From the NCBI RefSeq assembly GCF_030411995.1, contig NZ_JASNRC010000010.1, positions 62,001-126,000 on the forward strand: a stretch of DNA of 64,000 nucleotides, written 5' to 3'. Positions 1 through 9,081 of the stretch are shown here, piece by piece. The DNA comes from Massilia sp. YIM B02769. GTDB lineage: Bacteria; Pseudomonadota; Gammaproteobacteria; Burkholderiales; Burkholderiaceae_D. Within the stretch, counting starts at the first letter, position 1; each line of letters begins with the position of its first letter. The notes under the pieces are model-generated. The model saw nothing but the letters and a program-made list of their open reading frames with translations. It was not told the origin of the DNA and made no database searches. The position numbers and the translations under genes are program-made.

Positions 1-587
1 ACCACCCGATCCACCTGCACGGACACCGCTTCGAGGTGAGCTGCACCGACGGCGGCTGGGTGCGGCCGGAGGCGCGCTGGCCGGAAGTGAGCGTCGACGT
101 CGCCGTGGGCCAGATGCGCGCGATCGAGTTCGTGGCCGACAATCCGGGCGACTGGGCCTTCCACTGCCACAAGGCGCACCACACCATGAACGCCATGGGC
201 CATGAGGTGCCGAACCTGATCGGGGTCGACCACCGCGGCGTGGCCGAGAAGATCAACGACCTGATCCCGGGCTACATGGTCATGGGCGACAAGGGCGGGT
301 CGATGGGCGACATGCAGATGCCGCTGCCCGAGAACACCCTGCCGATGATGACCGGGCGCGGCCCCTTCGGCAACCTGGAGATGGGCGGCATGTTCACAGT
401 ACTGAAGATCCGCGAAGGCCTGGCGTGCGGCGACTACCGCGATCCGGGCTGGTACAGGCACCCTGCCGGCACGGTGGCGCGCGAGTGGAGCGGCGCAGTA
501 CCGGACGCGCCGCAGGCACCCGGCGCGACGGCTGCGCCTGCGGACGGGGCGGTATCGGCGCGCAAACCGCAGACGCACCGGCATTGA
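1..587 (+). CDS. Multicopper oxidase, C-terminal part (5' end outside window)
   Basis: The reading frame is already open at base 3 and begins HPIHLHGHRFEV, the copper-binding histidine block of the third cupredoxin domain. About 45 residues later comes HCH-x3-H-x4-M, the trinuclear/type 1 copper ligand motif with an axial Met. A methionine-rich stretch follows (several MGDM/MQM pairs), as is common in periplasmic copper-tolerance oxidases, and the protein ends in a Pro/Ala-rich tail. Such enzymes oxidise Cu(I) in the periplasm. The copper ATPase downstream on the other strand supports this role. The N-terminal domains and any Tat signal lie outside the window. Confidence 0.9.
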   Translation, partial: HPIHLHGHRFEVSCTDGGWVRPEARWPEVSVDVAVGQMRAIEFVADNPGDWAFHCHKAHHTMNAMGHEVPNLIGVDHRGVAEKINDLIPGYMVMGDKGGSMGDMQMPLPENTLPMMTGRGPFGNLEMGGMFTVLKIREGLACGDYRDPGWYRHPAGTVAREWSGAVPDAPQAPGATAAPADGAVSARKPQTHRH

Positions 588-685
588 GCTGATTTCGGCG
601 CGTTTTCGGTAGCTTATGCGTGCCGAATTGAAGGAAAGGCTTGAGTATTTGACAATGCCAGCGTCGACTTTCATCCTTTCCTTCC

Positions 686-1528
686 ATGCCTTCACTTCGT
701 ACCGGAATCCTCTGCGCCGCCACCCTGATTGGCGCCGCCGCTACCCCTGCCCACGCCGCACGCGTACAGGAAGTCAGGATGCAGAACCTGGCCGCCTACC
801 TCGCGCAACACGAGACCGTCGTCGTCCAGTTCACCTCGCCCGACCCCAAGTGCCGCTACTGCATCGGCGCCGACCGGCTGTTCGACCAGGCCGTCGCGCC
901 GGCGCGCGACCCCAAGGTCAAGTACGTCCGGGTGCAGTGGCCGGTGTGGCACAGGTTTCCGGATTTCGGCAGCATCCACAAGCCGATCGGCCTGCCGGAT
1001 CACATCGTGTTCCAGCGCGGGCGGGCGATCGGAACGATCGCAGGCAGGCAGGACCAACCGGATGGCTTCCTGGCCAAGGTCGCCGAGGTGCGGGCCAATC
1101 CGAGAGACCCGAAGGACTTCTACCGCCAGGAACAGCCGGCCGTGCCCGCCGCCCCGGCGGCACCGGCGACGCCGCTGTCGGCCGAGGAAGCACGGCTCAC
1201 GCGCCTGATGGCGCGCAAGGACCTGCTGGGCGGGATCCTCGGCTTCTGCGCCAACACCTTCCCCGCCACCGCAGCGGCCATGCAGGATGCCTACACGGCC
1301 TGGCAGGCCGCGCACAAGACCGGCCTCGACGCGGCGGCCGTGGTCATGCTGACGCGCACCAGCCGGGGCGACGCCGGCGCCGCCAGCACCCTCATGCGCG
1401 ACGAGCAGGAGCGGCTGCAGGCCTGGACCGTGGGCAGCCTCGGCATCGCCCAGGACCGCAAGCCGAGCGCCGCGGACTGCGAGAAGATCGGGCGCAACCT
1501 GAATACGCTGCCCGGGATCGACGCCTGA
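686..1528 (+). CDS. Exported thioredoxin-fold-like protein with CRYC motif
   Basis: 280 residues. A signal peptide ends near residue 25 (ATPAHAA). A thioredoxin-like strand (VVVQFTSPDPKC) leads into C56-R-Y-C59, a CxxC redox or metal-binding pair placed as in thioredoxin-fold proteins. A Pro/Ala linker (about 150-165) separates this from a helical C-terminal domain with two further cysteines. It is probably periplasmic. It lies 98 bp after the multicopper oxidase and converges on the copper ATPase gene, so a role in copper handling or thiol protection is plausible but unproven. No clear Shine-Dalgarno precedes the ATG. I do not recognise a named family for the full-length protein. Confidence 0.75.
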   Translation: MPSLRTGILCAATLIGAAATPAHAARVQEVRMQNLAAYLAQHETVVVQFTSPDPKCRYCIGADRLFDQAVAPARDPKVKYVRVQWPVWHRFPDFGSIHKPIGLPDHIVFQRGRAIGTIAGRQDQPDGFLAKVAEVRANPRDPKDFYRQEQPAVPAAPAAPATPLSAEEARLTRLMARKDLLGGILGFCANTFPATAAAMQDAYTAWQAAHKTGLDAAAVVMLTRTSRGDAGAASTLMRDEQERLQAWTVGSLGIAQDRKPSAADCEKIGRNLNTLPGIDA

Positions 1529-1532
1529 AGCC

Positions 1533-1739
1533 TCAGCCGGCCGCGCGCGCCGTCACCGGATAGCCGGCATCGTCGATCGCCGCCGCGATGGTGTCGAGAT
1601 CGGCGCCGCTGTCGATCTTCACCTTCTTGCTCGGCAGGTCGATCTCGACCTTCGCGGCGGCGTCGATGCCCTGCACGGTCTTGGTCACGCGGCCCACGCA
1701 GTGGCCGCAGCTCATGCCTTCGACAGTCAGTTCGTACAT
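1533..1739 (-). CDS. copZ: Possible separately translated CopZ-like copper chaperone (internal start within copA)
   Basis: Internal in-frame ATG at 1739, preceded by AAAGGAG (1748-1754) with an 8-base spacer, a near-ideal ribosome-binding site. From here the frame encodes 68 residues that form a complete heavy-metal-associated domain: [14 protein letters not shown], then alternating beta/alpha segments, ending AAG. Stand-alone CopZ chaperones of this size deliver Cu(I) to CopA. The sequence shows both an unbroken fusion with copA and a start signal for the free domain. That both products are made is inference; E. coli copA also yields a short chaperone-like product, there by ribosomal frameshifting. 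Confidence 0.6.
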   Translation of the reverse strand: MYELTVEGMSCGHCVGRVTKTVQGIDAAAKVEIDLPSKKVKIDSGADLDTIAAAIDDAGYPVTARAAG

Positions 1740-4019
1740 GGTGTGTTCTCCTTTCGTTGGGGGCGCAGCGGCCCCGCTGGTTGATGTGTTGTGTGGCGCA
1801 TGCGCGGCCGGCTGCCAGCGCCGCAGCAGCAGCGCGTTGCCGACCACGCTCACGGAACTGAGCGCCATCGCGGCGCCGGCCAGCATCGGGTTCAGCAGGC
1901 CGAACGCCGCCAACGGAATCCCGACCACGTTGTAGGCAAAGGCCCAGCCCAGGTTCTGGCGGATCTTGCGGTAGGTGGCGTGCGACACCGCGATGGCGTC
2001 CGCCACCAGCGCCGGATCGCCGCGCATCAGGGTGATGCCGGCGGTATGCATGGCCACGTCGGTGCCGCCCGCCATGGCGATGCCGACGCTGGCCGCGGCC
2101 AGGGCCGGCGCATCGTTGATGCCGTCGCCGACCATCGCCACGGTGTGGCCGGCCGCCATCTCGCGCGCCACGTGCCCGGCCTTTTCTCCCGGCAGCACCT
2201 GGGCGGCGAAGCGCTCGATGCCGGCTTGCGCCGCCACCGTGCGCGCCGCCCCCGCATTATCGCCGGTCAGCATGATGGTGCGCACACCCAGCGCCTGCAG
2301 GCGCGCCACCGCCGCCGGCGCCGTGTCGCGCAGGCGGTCGCCAAAGGCGAGCAGGCCCAGCACCGCCGGTTTGCCCGCGGCGCCGCGCAGCAGCCACGAC
2401 ACGGTGCGGCCTGCGCTTTCGTGGCGCGCCGCCGTTTCTTCCAGCTTGCCGAAAGCGGCGCCGATTTCCTCGACCAGGCGCGCATTGCCCAGCCAGACCT
2501 GGGCGCCGTCCACCACGGCGCGCACGCCGCGACCCGGCAAGGCCTGCGCCGCGCCCGCCGGCCCGGGCGCAATGCCGCGTTCGCGCGCCATCTCGCCCAC
2601 GGCGCGCGCCAGCGGGTGGTCGCTGGTCTGCTGCACGGCGGCGGCCAGCGCCAGCACCAGGTCCGGCTCCTCGCCCTCGACCGCCGCCAGCACCGGCCGG
2701 CCCTCGGTCAGGGTGCCGGTCTTGTCGAACACCACGGTGTCGACGGCGTGCGCGGTTTCCAGGGCCTCGGCATCGCGGATCAGGATGCCGTGGCGCGCCG
2801 CGGCGCCGGTGCCGACCATGATCGCGGTCGGCGTCGCCAGCCCCAGCGCGCAGGGGCAGGCGATCACCTGTACCGCCACCGCGTTCAGCAGCGCGCCCTG
2901 CCAGTCGCCGGTCGCCAGCCACCAGCCGGCAAAGGTGATCGCGGAAATCACCAGCACGGCCGGCACGAACACGGCGCTGACGCGGTCGACCAGGCGCTGG
3001 ATCGGCGCCTTGACCGCCTGCGCATCCTCGACCTGGCGGATGATCTGCGACAGCAGGGTCGCGGCGCCGACCGCGGTCACGCGCACCAGCAGCAGGCCTT
3101 CGCCGTTCACGGCGCCGCCGGTGACGCGCTCGCCCGGCCCCTTCGCCAGCGGCAGGCTTTCGCCGGTGAGCAGGGATTCGTCGACATGGCTGCGGCCCTC
3201 TTCCACCTTGCCGTCGGCCGCCACGCGCGCGCCGGGACGCACCACCAGCAGGTCGCCGATGCGCAGCGCGTCGGCATCGACAGGCAGGTCCTGGCCGCCG
3301 CGCCGCACCAGGGCCTCGGTGGCGCGCAGCGACTCCAGCGCGCCGATCGCCGCGACGGTCTGGCGCCTGGCGCGCGCTTCCAGCCACTTGCCCAGCAAGA
3401 CCAGGGTGATGACCACCGCCGAGGATTCGAAATACAGATGCATGGGCCCATGGCTGCCTGCGCCCGCGCCGCCGGCCAGCAGCAGCCAGACCGACAGGCC
3501 ATACGCGGCGCTGGTGCCGAGCGCGACCAGCAGGTCCATGTTGCCGGCGCCGGCGCGCAGCGCCTTCCAGCCGGCGCGGTAGAAGCGCGCGCCGAGCCAG
3601 AACTGCACCGGCGTGGCGAGCAGCCATTGCAGCCAGCCGGGCAGCATCCAGTCGGCGCCGAAGGGGCTGCCCAGGATCGGCAACAACATCGGCAGCAGCA
3701 AGGGCGCGCTCAGGAGGGAGGCGGCGGCCACCGGCCACCAGGACGGCAGGCCGCGCGCCGGCGCCGCCGTGCGGGGTTTTACCACCGGGGTGACGGCGGC
3801 CTCGTAGCCGGCCTTGCGCACGGCGGCGAGGATGGCGTCGCTGGCGGCGGCGCCGCGTACGCTGGCGCGTTCCAGGGCCAGGTTGACGCTGGCGTCCTCC
3901 ACACCCGGCACCGCGTGTAGCGCCTTCTCCACACGCGCCACGCAGGATGCGCATGTCATGCCGGAAATATCAAAGCTCGCCTCACCGGGCTTGGCATGCT
4001 GTTCGAGGCTGTTGTCCAT
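1533..4019 (-). CDS. copA: Copper-translocating P-type ATPase fused in frame to a C-terminal CopZ-like domain
   Basis: 828 residues from the ATG at 4019, which has an AAGGAGAAG ribosome-binding site. In order: an N-terminal heavy-metal domain (GMTCASC, C23/C26), transmembrane helices, the CPC metal motif (about C388-P-C390), the DKTGT phosphorylation site (about D432), the nucleotide-binding domain, and the TGDN and [10 protein letters not shown] motifs. The ATPase body ends at NALLLRRW, where CopA proteins normally stop. Here the frame continues through a linker of about 30 residues into a second heavy-metal domain (GMSCGHC, C771/C774). The enzyme exports Cu(I) from the cytoplasm. A CueR-type promoter lies just upstream. 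The extra domain may also be made separately (see copZ entry). Confidence 0.93.
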   Translation of the reverse strand: MDNSLEQHAKPGEASFDISGMTCASCVARVEKALHAVPGVEDASVNLALERASVRGAAASDAILAAVRKAGYEAAVTPVVKPRTAAPARGLPSWWPVAAASLLSAPLLLPMLLPILGSPFGADWMLPGWLQWLLATPVQFWLGARFYRAGWKALRAGAGNMDLLVALGTSAAYGLSVWLLLAGGAGAGSHGPMHLYFESSAVVITLVLLGKWLEARARRQTVAAIGALESLRATEALVRRGGQDLPVDADALRIGDLLVVRPGARVAADGKVEEGRSHVDESLLTGESLPLAKGPGERVTGGAVNGEGLLLVRVTAVGAATLLSQIIRQVEDAQAVKAPIQRLVDRVSAVFVPAVLVISAITFAGWWLATGDWQGALLNAVAVQVIACPCALGLATPTAIMVGTGAAARHGILIRDAEALETAHAVDTVVFDKTGTLTEGRPVLAAVEGEEPDLVLALAAAVQQTSDHPLARAVGEMARERGIAPGPAGAAQALPGRGVRAVVDGAQVWLGNARLVEEIGAAFGKLEETAARHESAGRTVSWLLRGAAGKPAVLGLLAFGDRLRDTAPAAVARLQALGVRTIMLTGDNAGAARTVAAQAGIERFAAQVLPGEKAGHVAREMAAGHTVAMVGDGINDAPALAAASVGIAMAGGTDVAMHTAGITLMRGDPALVADAIAVSHATYRKIRQNLGWAFAYNVVGIPLAAFGLLNPMLAGAAMALSSVSVVGNALLLRRWQPAAHAPHNTSTSGAAAPPTKGEHTMYELTVEGMSCGHCVGRVTKTVQGIDAAAKVEIDLPSKKVKIDSGADLDTIAAAIDDAGYPVTARAAG
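1746..1754 (-). promoter_or_regulatory. Internal Shine-Dalgarno inside copA, upstream of the CopZ domain
   Basis: On the minus strand AAAGGAGAA lies 8 bases before the internal ATG at 1739. Within the fused frame it encodes the linker residues around T-K-G-E. A site this good is unlikely to arise by chance exactly before the domain boundary. Confidence 0.65.
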
Positions 4020-4043
4020 GGTTCTTCTCCTTCCGATTCTCAC

Positions 4044-4074
4044 AGCATATTCCTTCCCATCGTGGGAAGGTCAA
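4044..4074 (-). promoter_or_regulatory. CueR-type promoter/operator of copA
   Basis: On the minus strand: -35 TTGACC (4069-4074), a 19-bp spacer, and -10 TATGCT (4044-4049). The spacer holds a perfect palindrome, CCTTCCCA-TCG-TGGGAAGG (4052-4070). A 19-bp spacer with a CCTTCCC/GGGAAGG dyad is the hallmark of MerR/CueR-activated copper promoters. The copA start codon is 25 bases downstream. The same arrangement precedes the cueR gene at 39.7 kb. Confidence 0.92.
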
Positions 4075-4200
4075 GCAGCGCTGCCGGAACAGGATCGAAG
4101 ACGATTGAGCCATTCGGTGGCGCCGCCCTCGGGCCGAAACTTTACGGCAGAGCGGTCGTCGAAGCTGTAACTCGTCAGTATCCCATTTCCCGGAGAATGC

Positions 4201-5715
4201 ATGAAGCCCGCCCTACGCACCGCCCTGCCCCTCTTGCCCTGCCTGCTGCTCGCAGCCTGCCACCATGCCGACGACGATACCCAGGCCGAGGAGGCGCGCC
4301 TCCGAGTGGTCAGCCAGGCAACCGGGCTGACGCCCTTCGTCGCCAACCTCACCCTCGCGCTCGACGACTTCGACCACCTGGCCAGCGTTTCCTACACCAT
4401 CGCCGCCAAGCCCGGCACCTATTCGAAGCCGATGAGCGTCACCTACACGCGCGAGTGGATGACGCGCACCGGCGCCTGGCGCCCGGCCGACCGGCGCCTC
4501 GTGATCCCGGTGTTCGGCCTGTATGCAGGCTACGCCAACGGCGTCACGCTCAGCGCGGCGTTCGACGACAAGTCGAAGGACGAGGAACAGGTAACGGTCG
4601 CCGCACCCGTGTATGCCGGGCCGGCGGCCGTCAATACCACGCCCGATGTGCGCACGGCGCGCAGCGCGGCGGCCAATCCCGGCTTCGACTACATGCTCAT
4701 CAAGAACAACAGCTATGCCCCGGCGGTGCTCGACAGCGACGGCAACCTGCGCTGGATCGCCGACACCCTGCCCGTGAATACCTCCACGCCGACCTGGTTC
4801 AGCGGCGACGCGCTTTACGTCGGCAGCCTGAATTCGCCTTCGTTCCACCGGGTCAATTTCACCGGTGACTACACGACGATTCCCGTGGCCTCAACGCGCT
4901 ATACGAACTTCCACCACGACCTGGCAGCGGGCAAGCAAGGCTTGCTCGCGGAATTCGACGCGGTTGTCGATGGAACACCGAGGCTCGAGTCGATCGTCGC
5001 CGAGATCACTCCCACGGGAGAAGTGCTGAAGGAATGGGATCTCGGCGCCATCTTCGCCGCTACCATGCGGGCGGGCGGCGACGACCCGTCGAATTTCGTG
5101 CGCGACGGGATCGACTGGTTCCACATGAATTCCGCCATCTACGTCCCGGCCGACGATTCGCTGCTGGTGTCGAGTCGCGAGAATTTCGTGGTCAAACTCG
5201 ACTACAAGACCGGGCACATCAAATGGCTGCTCGGCGACACCACCAAGCACTGGTATGTGGATTATCCCTCGTTGCGCGCGCTGGCGCTGCACCTCACGGC
5301 AGGCAAGCCACCGATCGGGCAGCATACGCTGTCGCTTACCGCGAATGGCGAGCTGCTGCTCTTCAACAATGGCTACGGCAGCGTCCTGCAGCCGCCAGGC
5401 ACGTCGCCGGGCATCACCCGCAACTTCAGCACGCCCTCGCGCTACGTCATCGATGAAAAGGCCGGCACCGCCGCCGAAGTCTGGACCTATGCGCCGGAGC
5501 CGCCGATCTATTCCAGCGTCTGTTCCAGCGTCTACGAAACCACCGCCGGCAACTATGTCGTCGGCTATTCCGCCGCGGAAGCCGGAACCCAGAACCGGCT
5601 GTTGGCGGTCAATACCGGCGGCCAGGTCGCCTTCGACTACATCTATCCGGCCTCGCCCTGCTCGGCCGTGTTCATCGCGCAGCCGATCCCCTTCACCGGC
5701 CTGATCTTCAAGTAA
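4201..5715 (+). CDS. Arylsulfotransferase-like (AssT family) lipoprotein
   Basis: 504 residues. A lipoprotein signal peptide ends at LLLAAC20, so the protein is probably membrane-anchored in the periplasm. An N-terminal beta domain is followed by a propeller-like region with repeated features (VLDSDGNLRWI, VVKLDYKTGHIKWLLGD). Candidate active-site residues in the order known for bacterial aryl sulfotransferase: FHHD (H238/H239), WFHMNSA (H308), SSREN (R326) and QHTLSL (H375). The family moves sulfate between phenols through a sulfo-histidine intermediate; the substrate here is unknown. Its 3' end overlaps the convergent tssG by 8 bases. Start ATG follows CGGAGAATGC. Confidence 0.75.
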   Translation: MKPALRTALPLLPCLLLAACHHADDDTQAEEARLRVVSQATGLTPFVANLTLALDDFDHLASVSYTIAAKPGTYSKPMSVTYTREWMTRTGAWRPADRRLVIPVFGLYAGYANGVTLSAAFDDKSKDEEQVTVAAPVYAGPAAVNTTPDVRTARSAAANPGFDYMLIKNNSYAPAVLDSDGNLRWIADTLPVNTSTPTWFSGDALYVGSLNSPSFHRVNFTGDYTTIPVASTRYTNFHHDLAAGKQGLLAEFDAVVDGTPRLESIVAEITPTGEVLKEWDLGAIFAATMRAGGDDPSNFVRDGIDWFHMNSAIYVPADDSLLVSSRENFVVKLDYKTGHIKWLLGDTTKHWYVDYPSLRALALHLTAGKPPIGQHTLSLTANGELLLFNNGYGSVLQPPGTSPGITRNFSTPSRYVIDEKAGTAAEVWTYAPEPPIYSSVCSSVYETTAGNYVVGYSAAEAGTQNRLLAVNTGGQVAFDYIYPASPCSAVFIAQPIPFTGLIFK

Positions 5716-6772
5716 GCCTTGGCCGCGTGCATGCGGCGTCCAGCGGCGCCATGGTCCTGATCAGGTAACGCATGTCGGCGCGGTCTTCGCAGACCGCGCC
5801 GGTGACGACGAAGCTGTCGCGTCCCAGCCGGGGCGGTGCCTTACTGCCGCTCGCAAGCCGACTGGGGAGTACGTCCTGCGCCTGCAACACCAGGCGCACT
5901 TCGAAGTCGATGCCCGGCGGTGCGAGCACAGCAAGGATGCGCCGCAGCGCTGCCGCCATGTCGCCACTGGGCAGGAAGCGTTCGAAGCGGGCCCGGCTCA
6001 ACGGTCCGATCTGCAAGCGCACGCGCAGGTCGGGACGCCAGCTGCGTTCGCCAAGCAGTGTGTTCTCGCCCAGGCAGGCGCCGGCACCCAACGCGCTCTG
6101 TTCCTGCGGCGTCACCCGGCTCCAGTGCCCGACCGCTTCCTGCAGCACCACCGGCACATCGAAGTGCGAAGCCAGCAATGCGCGCAGCACCGGCGCCGAA
6201 CGCGGCCGTTGCTGCAGCATGCCTGCGAAATGGGCAATCGTGGCTCCCGGCAGGTCCGGGGAGCTTGTCAACCCCGCGATATCGAGCAGGCGCGGCATGA
6301 AGCGGTCGGGCGTGTGCGCCGCCGCATGCTCGACCCGGTGCTTGCGCCATGCCTCGTAGTACAGCGCCAGCATCCTGCCCGACAGGATATCGAGAAAGGC
6401 GCGCGGCGCGGCGTCGGCGTGCACGGACTGCCACAGCCCGATCCGCTCCGTGTAGTGCAGCGGCAGCGCGCCGTGCACCCCGAGCAGGCCCATGAAACCG
6501 GGCGTCAGCAGGAAGCGCGGCGGCGTCGCGTCGGCATCCTGCGCGTCCTGCGCGCCGTCGACCCGCAGGTCTTCGATCTCGCTCGCCGGAAAGCCCAGGC
6601 GCAGGCTGTTTGCGAAGCGCAGGTGGTCGCGCAGCGCCCGCTCCTGCGGCACGCCCTGCTCTTCCAGCCAGCGCAGCAGGACCGTCACCGCCTGGACGAA
6701 GTCGAAGGCCTGCGGCGCCGCCAGCAGGCGGTCGATCAAGCCTGGGCTTGTTCGGCGCTGCGCGGTGGACAT
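5708..6772 (-). CDS. tssG: Type VI secretion baseplate protein TssG
   Basis: 354 residues. It shows the TssG pattern: an N-terminal FDFVQAVTVLLRW helix, LRFANSLRLGFPASEIEDL, a central LPLHYTERI segment, IGPLSRARFERFLPSG, and a C-terminal PPRLGRDSF region. TssG forms the baseplate wedge of the type VI secretion system together with TssF and TssE. It overlaps tssF by 37 bases on the same strand, as usual for translationally coupled tssFG. Its stop codon overlaps the end of the convergent arylsulfotransferase-like gene. No clpV or other T6SS gene follows; clpV and tssA remnants are found at 40.7-42.3 kb instead. Confidence 0.88.
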   Translation of the reverse strand: MSTAQRRTSPGLIDRLLAAPQAFDFVQAVTVLLRWLEEQGVPQERALRDHLRFANSLRLGFPASEIEDLRVDGAQDAQDADATPPRFLLTPGFMGLLGVHGALPLHYTERIGLWQSVHADAAPRAFLDILSGRMLALYYEAWRKHRVEHAAAHTPDRFMPRLLDIAGLTSSPDLPGATIAHFAGMLQQRPRSAPVLRALLASHFDVPVVLQEAVGHWSRVTPQEQSALGAGACLGENTLLGERSWRPDLRVRLQIGPLSRARFERFLPSGDMAAALRRILAVLAPPGIDFEVRLVLQAQDVLPSRLASGSKAPPRLGRDSFVVTGAVCEDRADMRYLIRTMAPLDAACTRPRLT

Positions 6773-8610
6773 GCGAGGATTTCCTGGCCGCTGCTGCTGG
6801 AAACGAGTTCGAGGCGGGTGAAGCAGTTGAGCTGGCTGTTCAGCGCGAAATAGCGGTCCATTACGTGGGCGAACACGTAGAGGCTGGCGCCGGCAAAGGC
6901 TTCCTCGTCGAGCGTCATGCGGATGGCGACGCCCGGCATCAGGGTCGACACCGGACGGGTGCGGATCCAGGCGCGCACGCTGCCGTGCGCGAGGCCGACG
7001 ATGCCGGCGATCTGGCGCCGCGCACTGCCTGACTTCGCCAGGTCGTACAGGCCCAGCATCCTGTGCAGGTCGGGCAGCCCGGCATCGGTGAGCCCGGCAT
7101 GGTTCAGGGCCAGGTGCGAGACCAGGCGCCAGTGCGTGCCGCGGGCGTCGAACCGCCAGCTCGGCGTCGGCTTGCGCAACAGGCGCCAGGGCGCACCGGA
7201 TTCGGCCGCGAGGTCGCCCTCCGGCCGGCCGGGCTTGATCCGGCTCGGCAGGTCGCGGTTGGTGCAGGTCAGCTCGGTCGAGACGGTGGCGCCGGCCGCC
7301 TCGCTCGGCCGGAAGTCGGCGTCGACCAGCGCCAGCCGCACTTCGTGCCCGGGACTCAGCTCGGCCAGGGCCGCGTCGCGCCGCGCGATCCAGTAATGGC
7401 CGGCATCCGCCCCGGGCGTATCGTGGCGCACCGCGTACAGGGGCGCGAATTCCGTCACGCTGGCGGCGCCGCGCGCTTCGCGCACCAGGCGTACCCGGTC
7501 GATGCTGTGGATCTCGTAGGACGCGGCATGCGCCGAATCGGCGGCCAGCGGATACTCGGCGCGCGTATGCGAGAGCTGGATCGGATCGCCCGCCTTGCGG
7601 AACAAATTCACCACCGGCGTGCAGCCGAGCAGCAGGTGCTTGGCCGCCAGCGGCGCCAGCAGCCGCGCTTCCAGCGTATCGGCGGCCGGCGCGCGCAGCG
7701 GCAGGTGCAGGGTGAAATGCGCGCAGCCCGGCGCCAGCACGCGCGCCACGGCGTCGAGGTCGAGGTCGACGAAGGCGAATTTTTCCGGGTAGCTGAAGTA
7801 CTCGGTCAGGAGGCGGAAGGCCGGGTGCGAACGCCCGCTGTCGGGCAGGATGGCGTCGTCCGGTGCGAACCCGGCCAGCCGCAGCGGCACCCGCTCGAGC
7901 GCCTTCCAGGGGCCGTCGCCGGCCTGGACCCAGGCCCCGGCGGCGTGGATGAACAGGGCGTCGAGCAGGGCCGCGCGCAGCGAGGCGTCGGCATCGACGA
8001 AGATGCGCACCCGGTTTATTCCGCGCGCGCACGGCGCGGCAGCCCCGCCGCGGACATCGAATTCGATGGCGATGCAGGCGCCGACGCCGCGCGGCAGGCG
8101 CGGCGGGCGCGGCGGCTGGCCGTGCTGCGCTGCGGCGGCATGGGCCGGGGCGGCGAACGACGCGGCAAAGGGCGCCGTGAACGCCGCGCGCACGATGCGC
8201 AGTGGTCCGCCCAGCACCGGGTACACGGTGCGGAAATGGCAGACGGTGCCGTCCACCGGCGCGCTGCGCAGCGCGCTGCCGCGCGGCAGCACCGAAAATT
8301 CCCCGGCTTCGGCGGCGCCGTCCTGCGCCAGGCGCGCCACCGCGTACGAAGGCAAGGGCCGCAGGTAGTGCGGGTACAGGCACTCGAGCAGCGACTCGGT
8401 GAACTTCGGGTAATCGTCGTCGAGGCGCTTGTGGATGCGCGCGCTGAGCAGCGCCACCGACTGGATCAGGCGCGCGACGCCCGGGTCTTCGATGTTCTCG
8501 CCGGCGATGTGCAGCTGGCCGGCAGGCTTCGGATAGCGGCTGGAAAACTCGCGCGCGAGCTGGCCGAACACACCCAGCTCTTCCTCGACATACCTCAGCA
8601 GCTCATCCAT
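6736..8610 (-). CDS. tssF: Type VI secretion baseplate protein TssF
   Basis: 624 residues, a normal length for TssF. The start MDELLRYVEEELGVFGQLAREFSSRYPK is the family signature, as are the GENIEDPGVARLIQSVALLSARI and DDDYPKFTESLLECLYPHYLRPLPS segments. The ATG at 8610 has a GGAG site 5 bases upstream, which favours it over in-frame codons further upstream. It is a baseplate wedge component acting with TssG. Neither tssE nor a sheath gene precedes it; the 160 bases upstream hold no recognisable T6SS coding sequence. It appears intact but orphaned from its cluster. Confidence 0.9.
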   Translation of the reverse strand: MDELLRYVEEELGVFGQLAREFSSRYPKPAGQLHIAGENIEDPGVARLIQSVALLSARIHKRLDDDYPKFTESLLECLYPHYLRPLPSYAVARLAQDGAAEAGEFSVLPRGSALRSAPVDGTVCHFRTVYPVLGGPLRIVRAAFTAPFAASFAAPAHAAAAQHGQPPRPPRLPRGVGACIAIEFDVRGGAAAPCARGINRVRIFVDADASLRAALLDALFIHAAGAWVQAGDGPWKALERVPLRLAGFAPDDAILPDSGRSHPAFRLLTEYFSYPEKFAFVDLDLDAVARVLAPGCAHFTLHLPLRAPAADTLEARLLAPLAAKHLLLGCTPVVNLFRKAGDPIQLSHTRAEYPLAADSAHAASYEIHSIDRVRLVREARGAASVTEFAPLYAVRHDTPGADAGHYWIARRDAALAELSPGHEVRLALVDADFRPSEAAGATVSTELTCTNRDLPSRIKPGRPEGDLAAESGAPWRLLRKPTPSWRFDARGTHWRLVSHLALNHAGLTDAGLPDLHRMLGLYDLAKSGSARRQIAGIVGLAHGSVRAWIRTRPVSTLMPGVAIRMTLDEEAFAGASLYVFAHVMDRYFALNSQLNCFTRLELVSSSSGQEILACPPRSAEQAQA

Positions 8611-8769
8611 CTCTTCTCCGAAAAATTGCTGAAGACCAAGATGCATGCTCCCATCGGGGCGGCCGCCCGGCATTGACGGCCGTCAGGAAGGCGCGCGCCG
8701 CCTGCTGATGTCGCCCTGTGTCCGCCTGTGCCGGCGCACGCGACGCAGGGGCGTCGAGCCGGGCCGGGC

Positions 8770-9081
8770 CTACTTCTTGAATTCCGCCTTGTAGGCGCGC
8801 TCGACCGCCTGGTTCACGCGCCTGCGCCGCTCGTCCTGGGCGGCCGCCTGGCGCCGCCAGCGCTCGTCCGCTTCCTGGGCGCGGATCTCGGCGGCGATCT
8901 CCGCCGCGCTTGGCGCCGGCCGGGCCGGTTCGCCGGCGTTGTCGCCGAAGTCGACGTTGTTGAGGCGGATGTTGCCGGTCGCGGCGTCCACGCCGGCCTG
9001 GCGGATGATGTCCTGGTTCAGGAACTGCGCCTGTGCCAGCGGGGCGGCCAGCAGCAGTGCGAGGAGAAGAGCGCGTTTCAT
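8770..9081 (-). CDS. Small exported charged protein, unknown function
   Basis: 103 residues. A clear signal peptide (MKRALLLALLLAAPLAQAQ) precedes a short mature protein rich in Ala, Glu, Arg and Gln that looks largely helical (SAAEIAAEIRAQEADERWRRQ) and ends AYKAEFKK. Its ATG overlaps the stop codon of the upstream lipoprotein gene (ATGA) and has AAGGA upstream, so the two are translationally coupled. No family is recognised. It probably acts in the periplasm with the lipoprotein encoded before it. Confidence 0.7.
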   Translation of the reverse strand: MKRALLLALLLAAPLAQAQFLNQDIIRQAGVDAATGNIRLNNVDFGDNAGEPARPAPSAAEIAAEIRAQEADERWRRQAAAQDERRRRVNQAVERAYKAEFKK

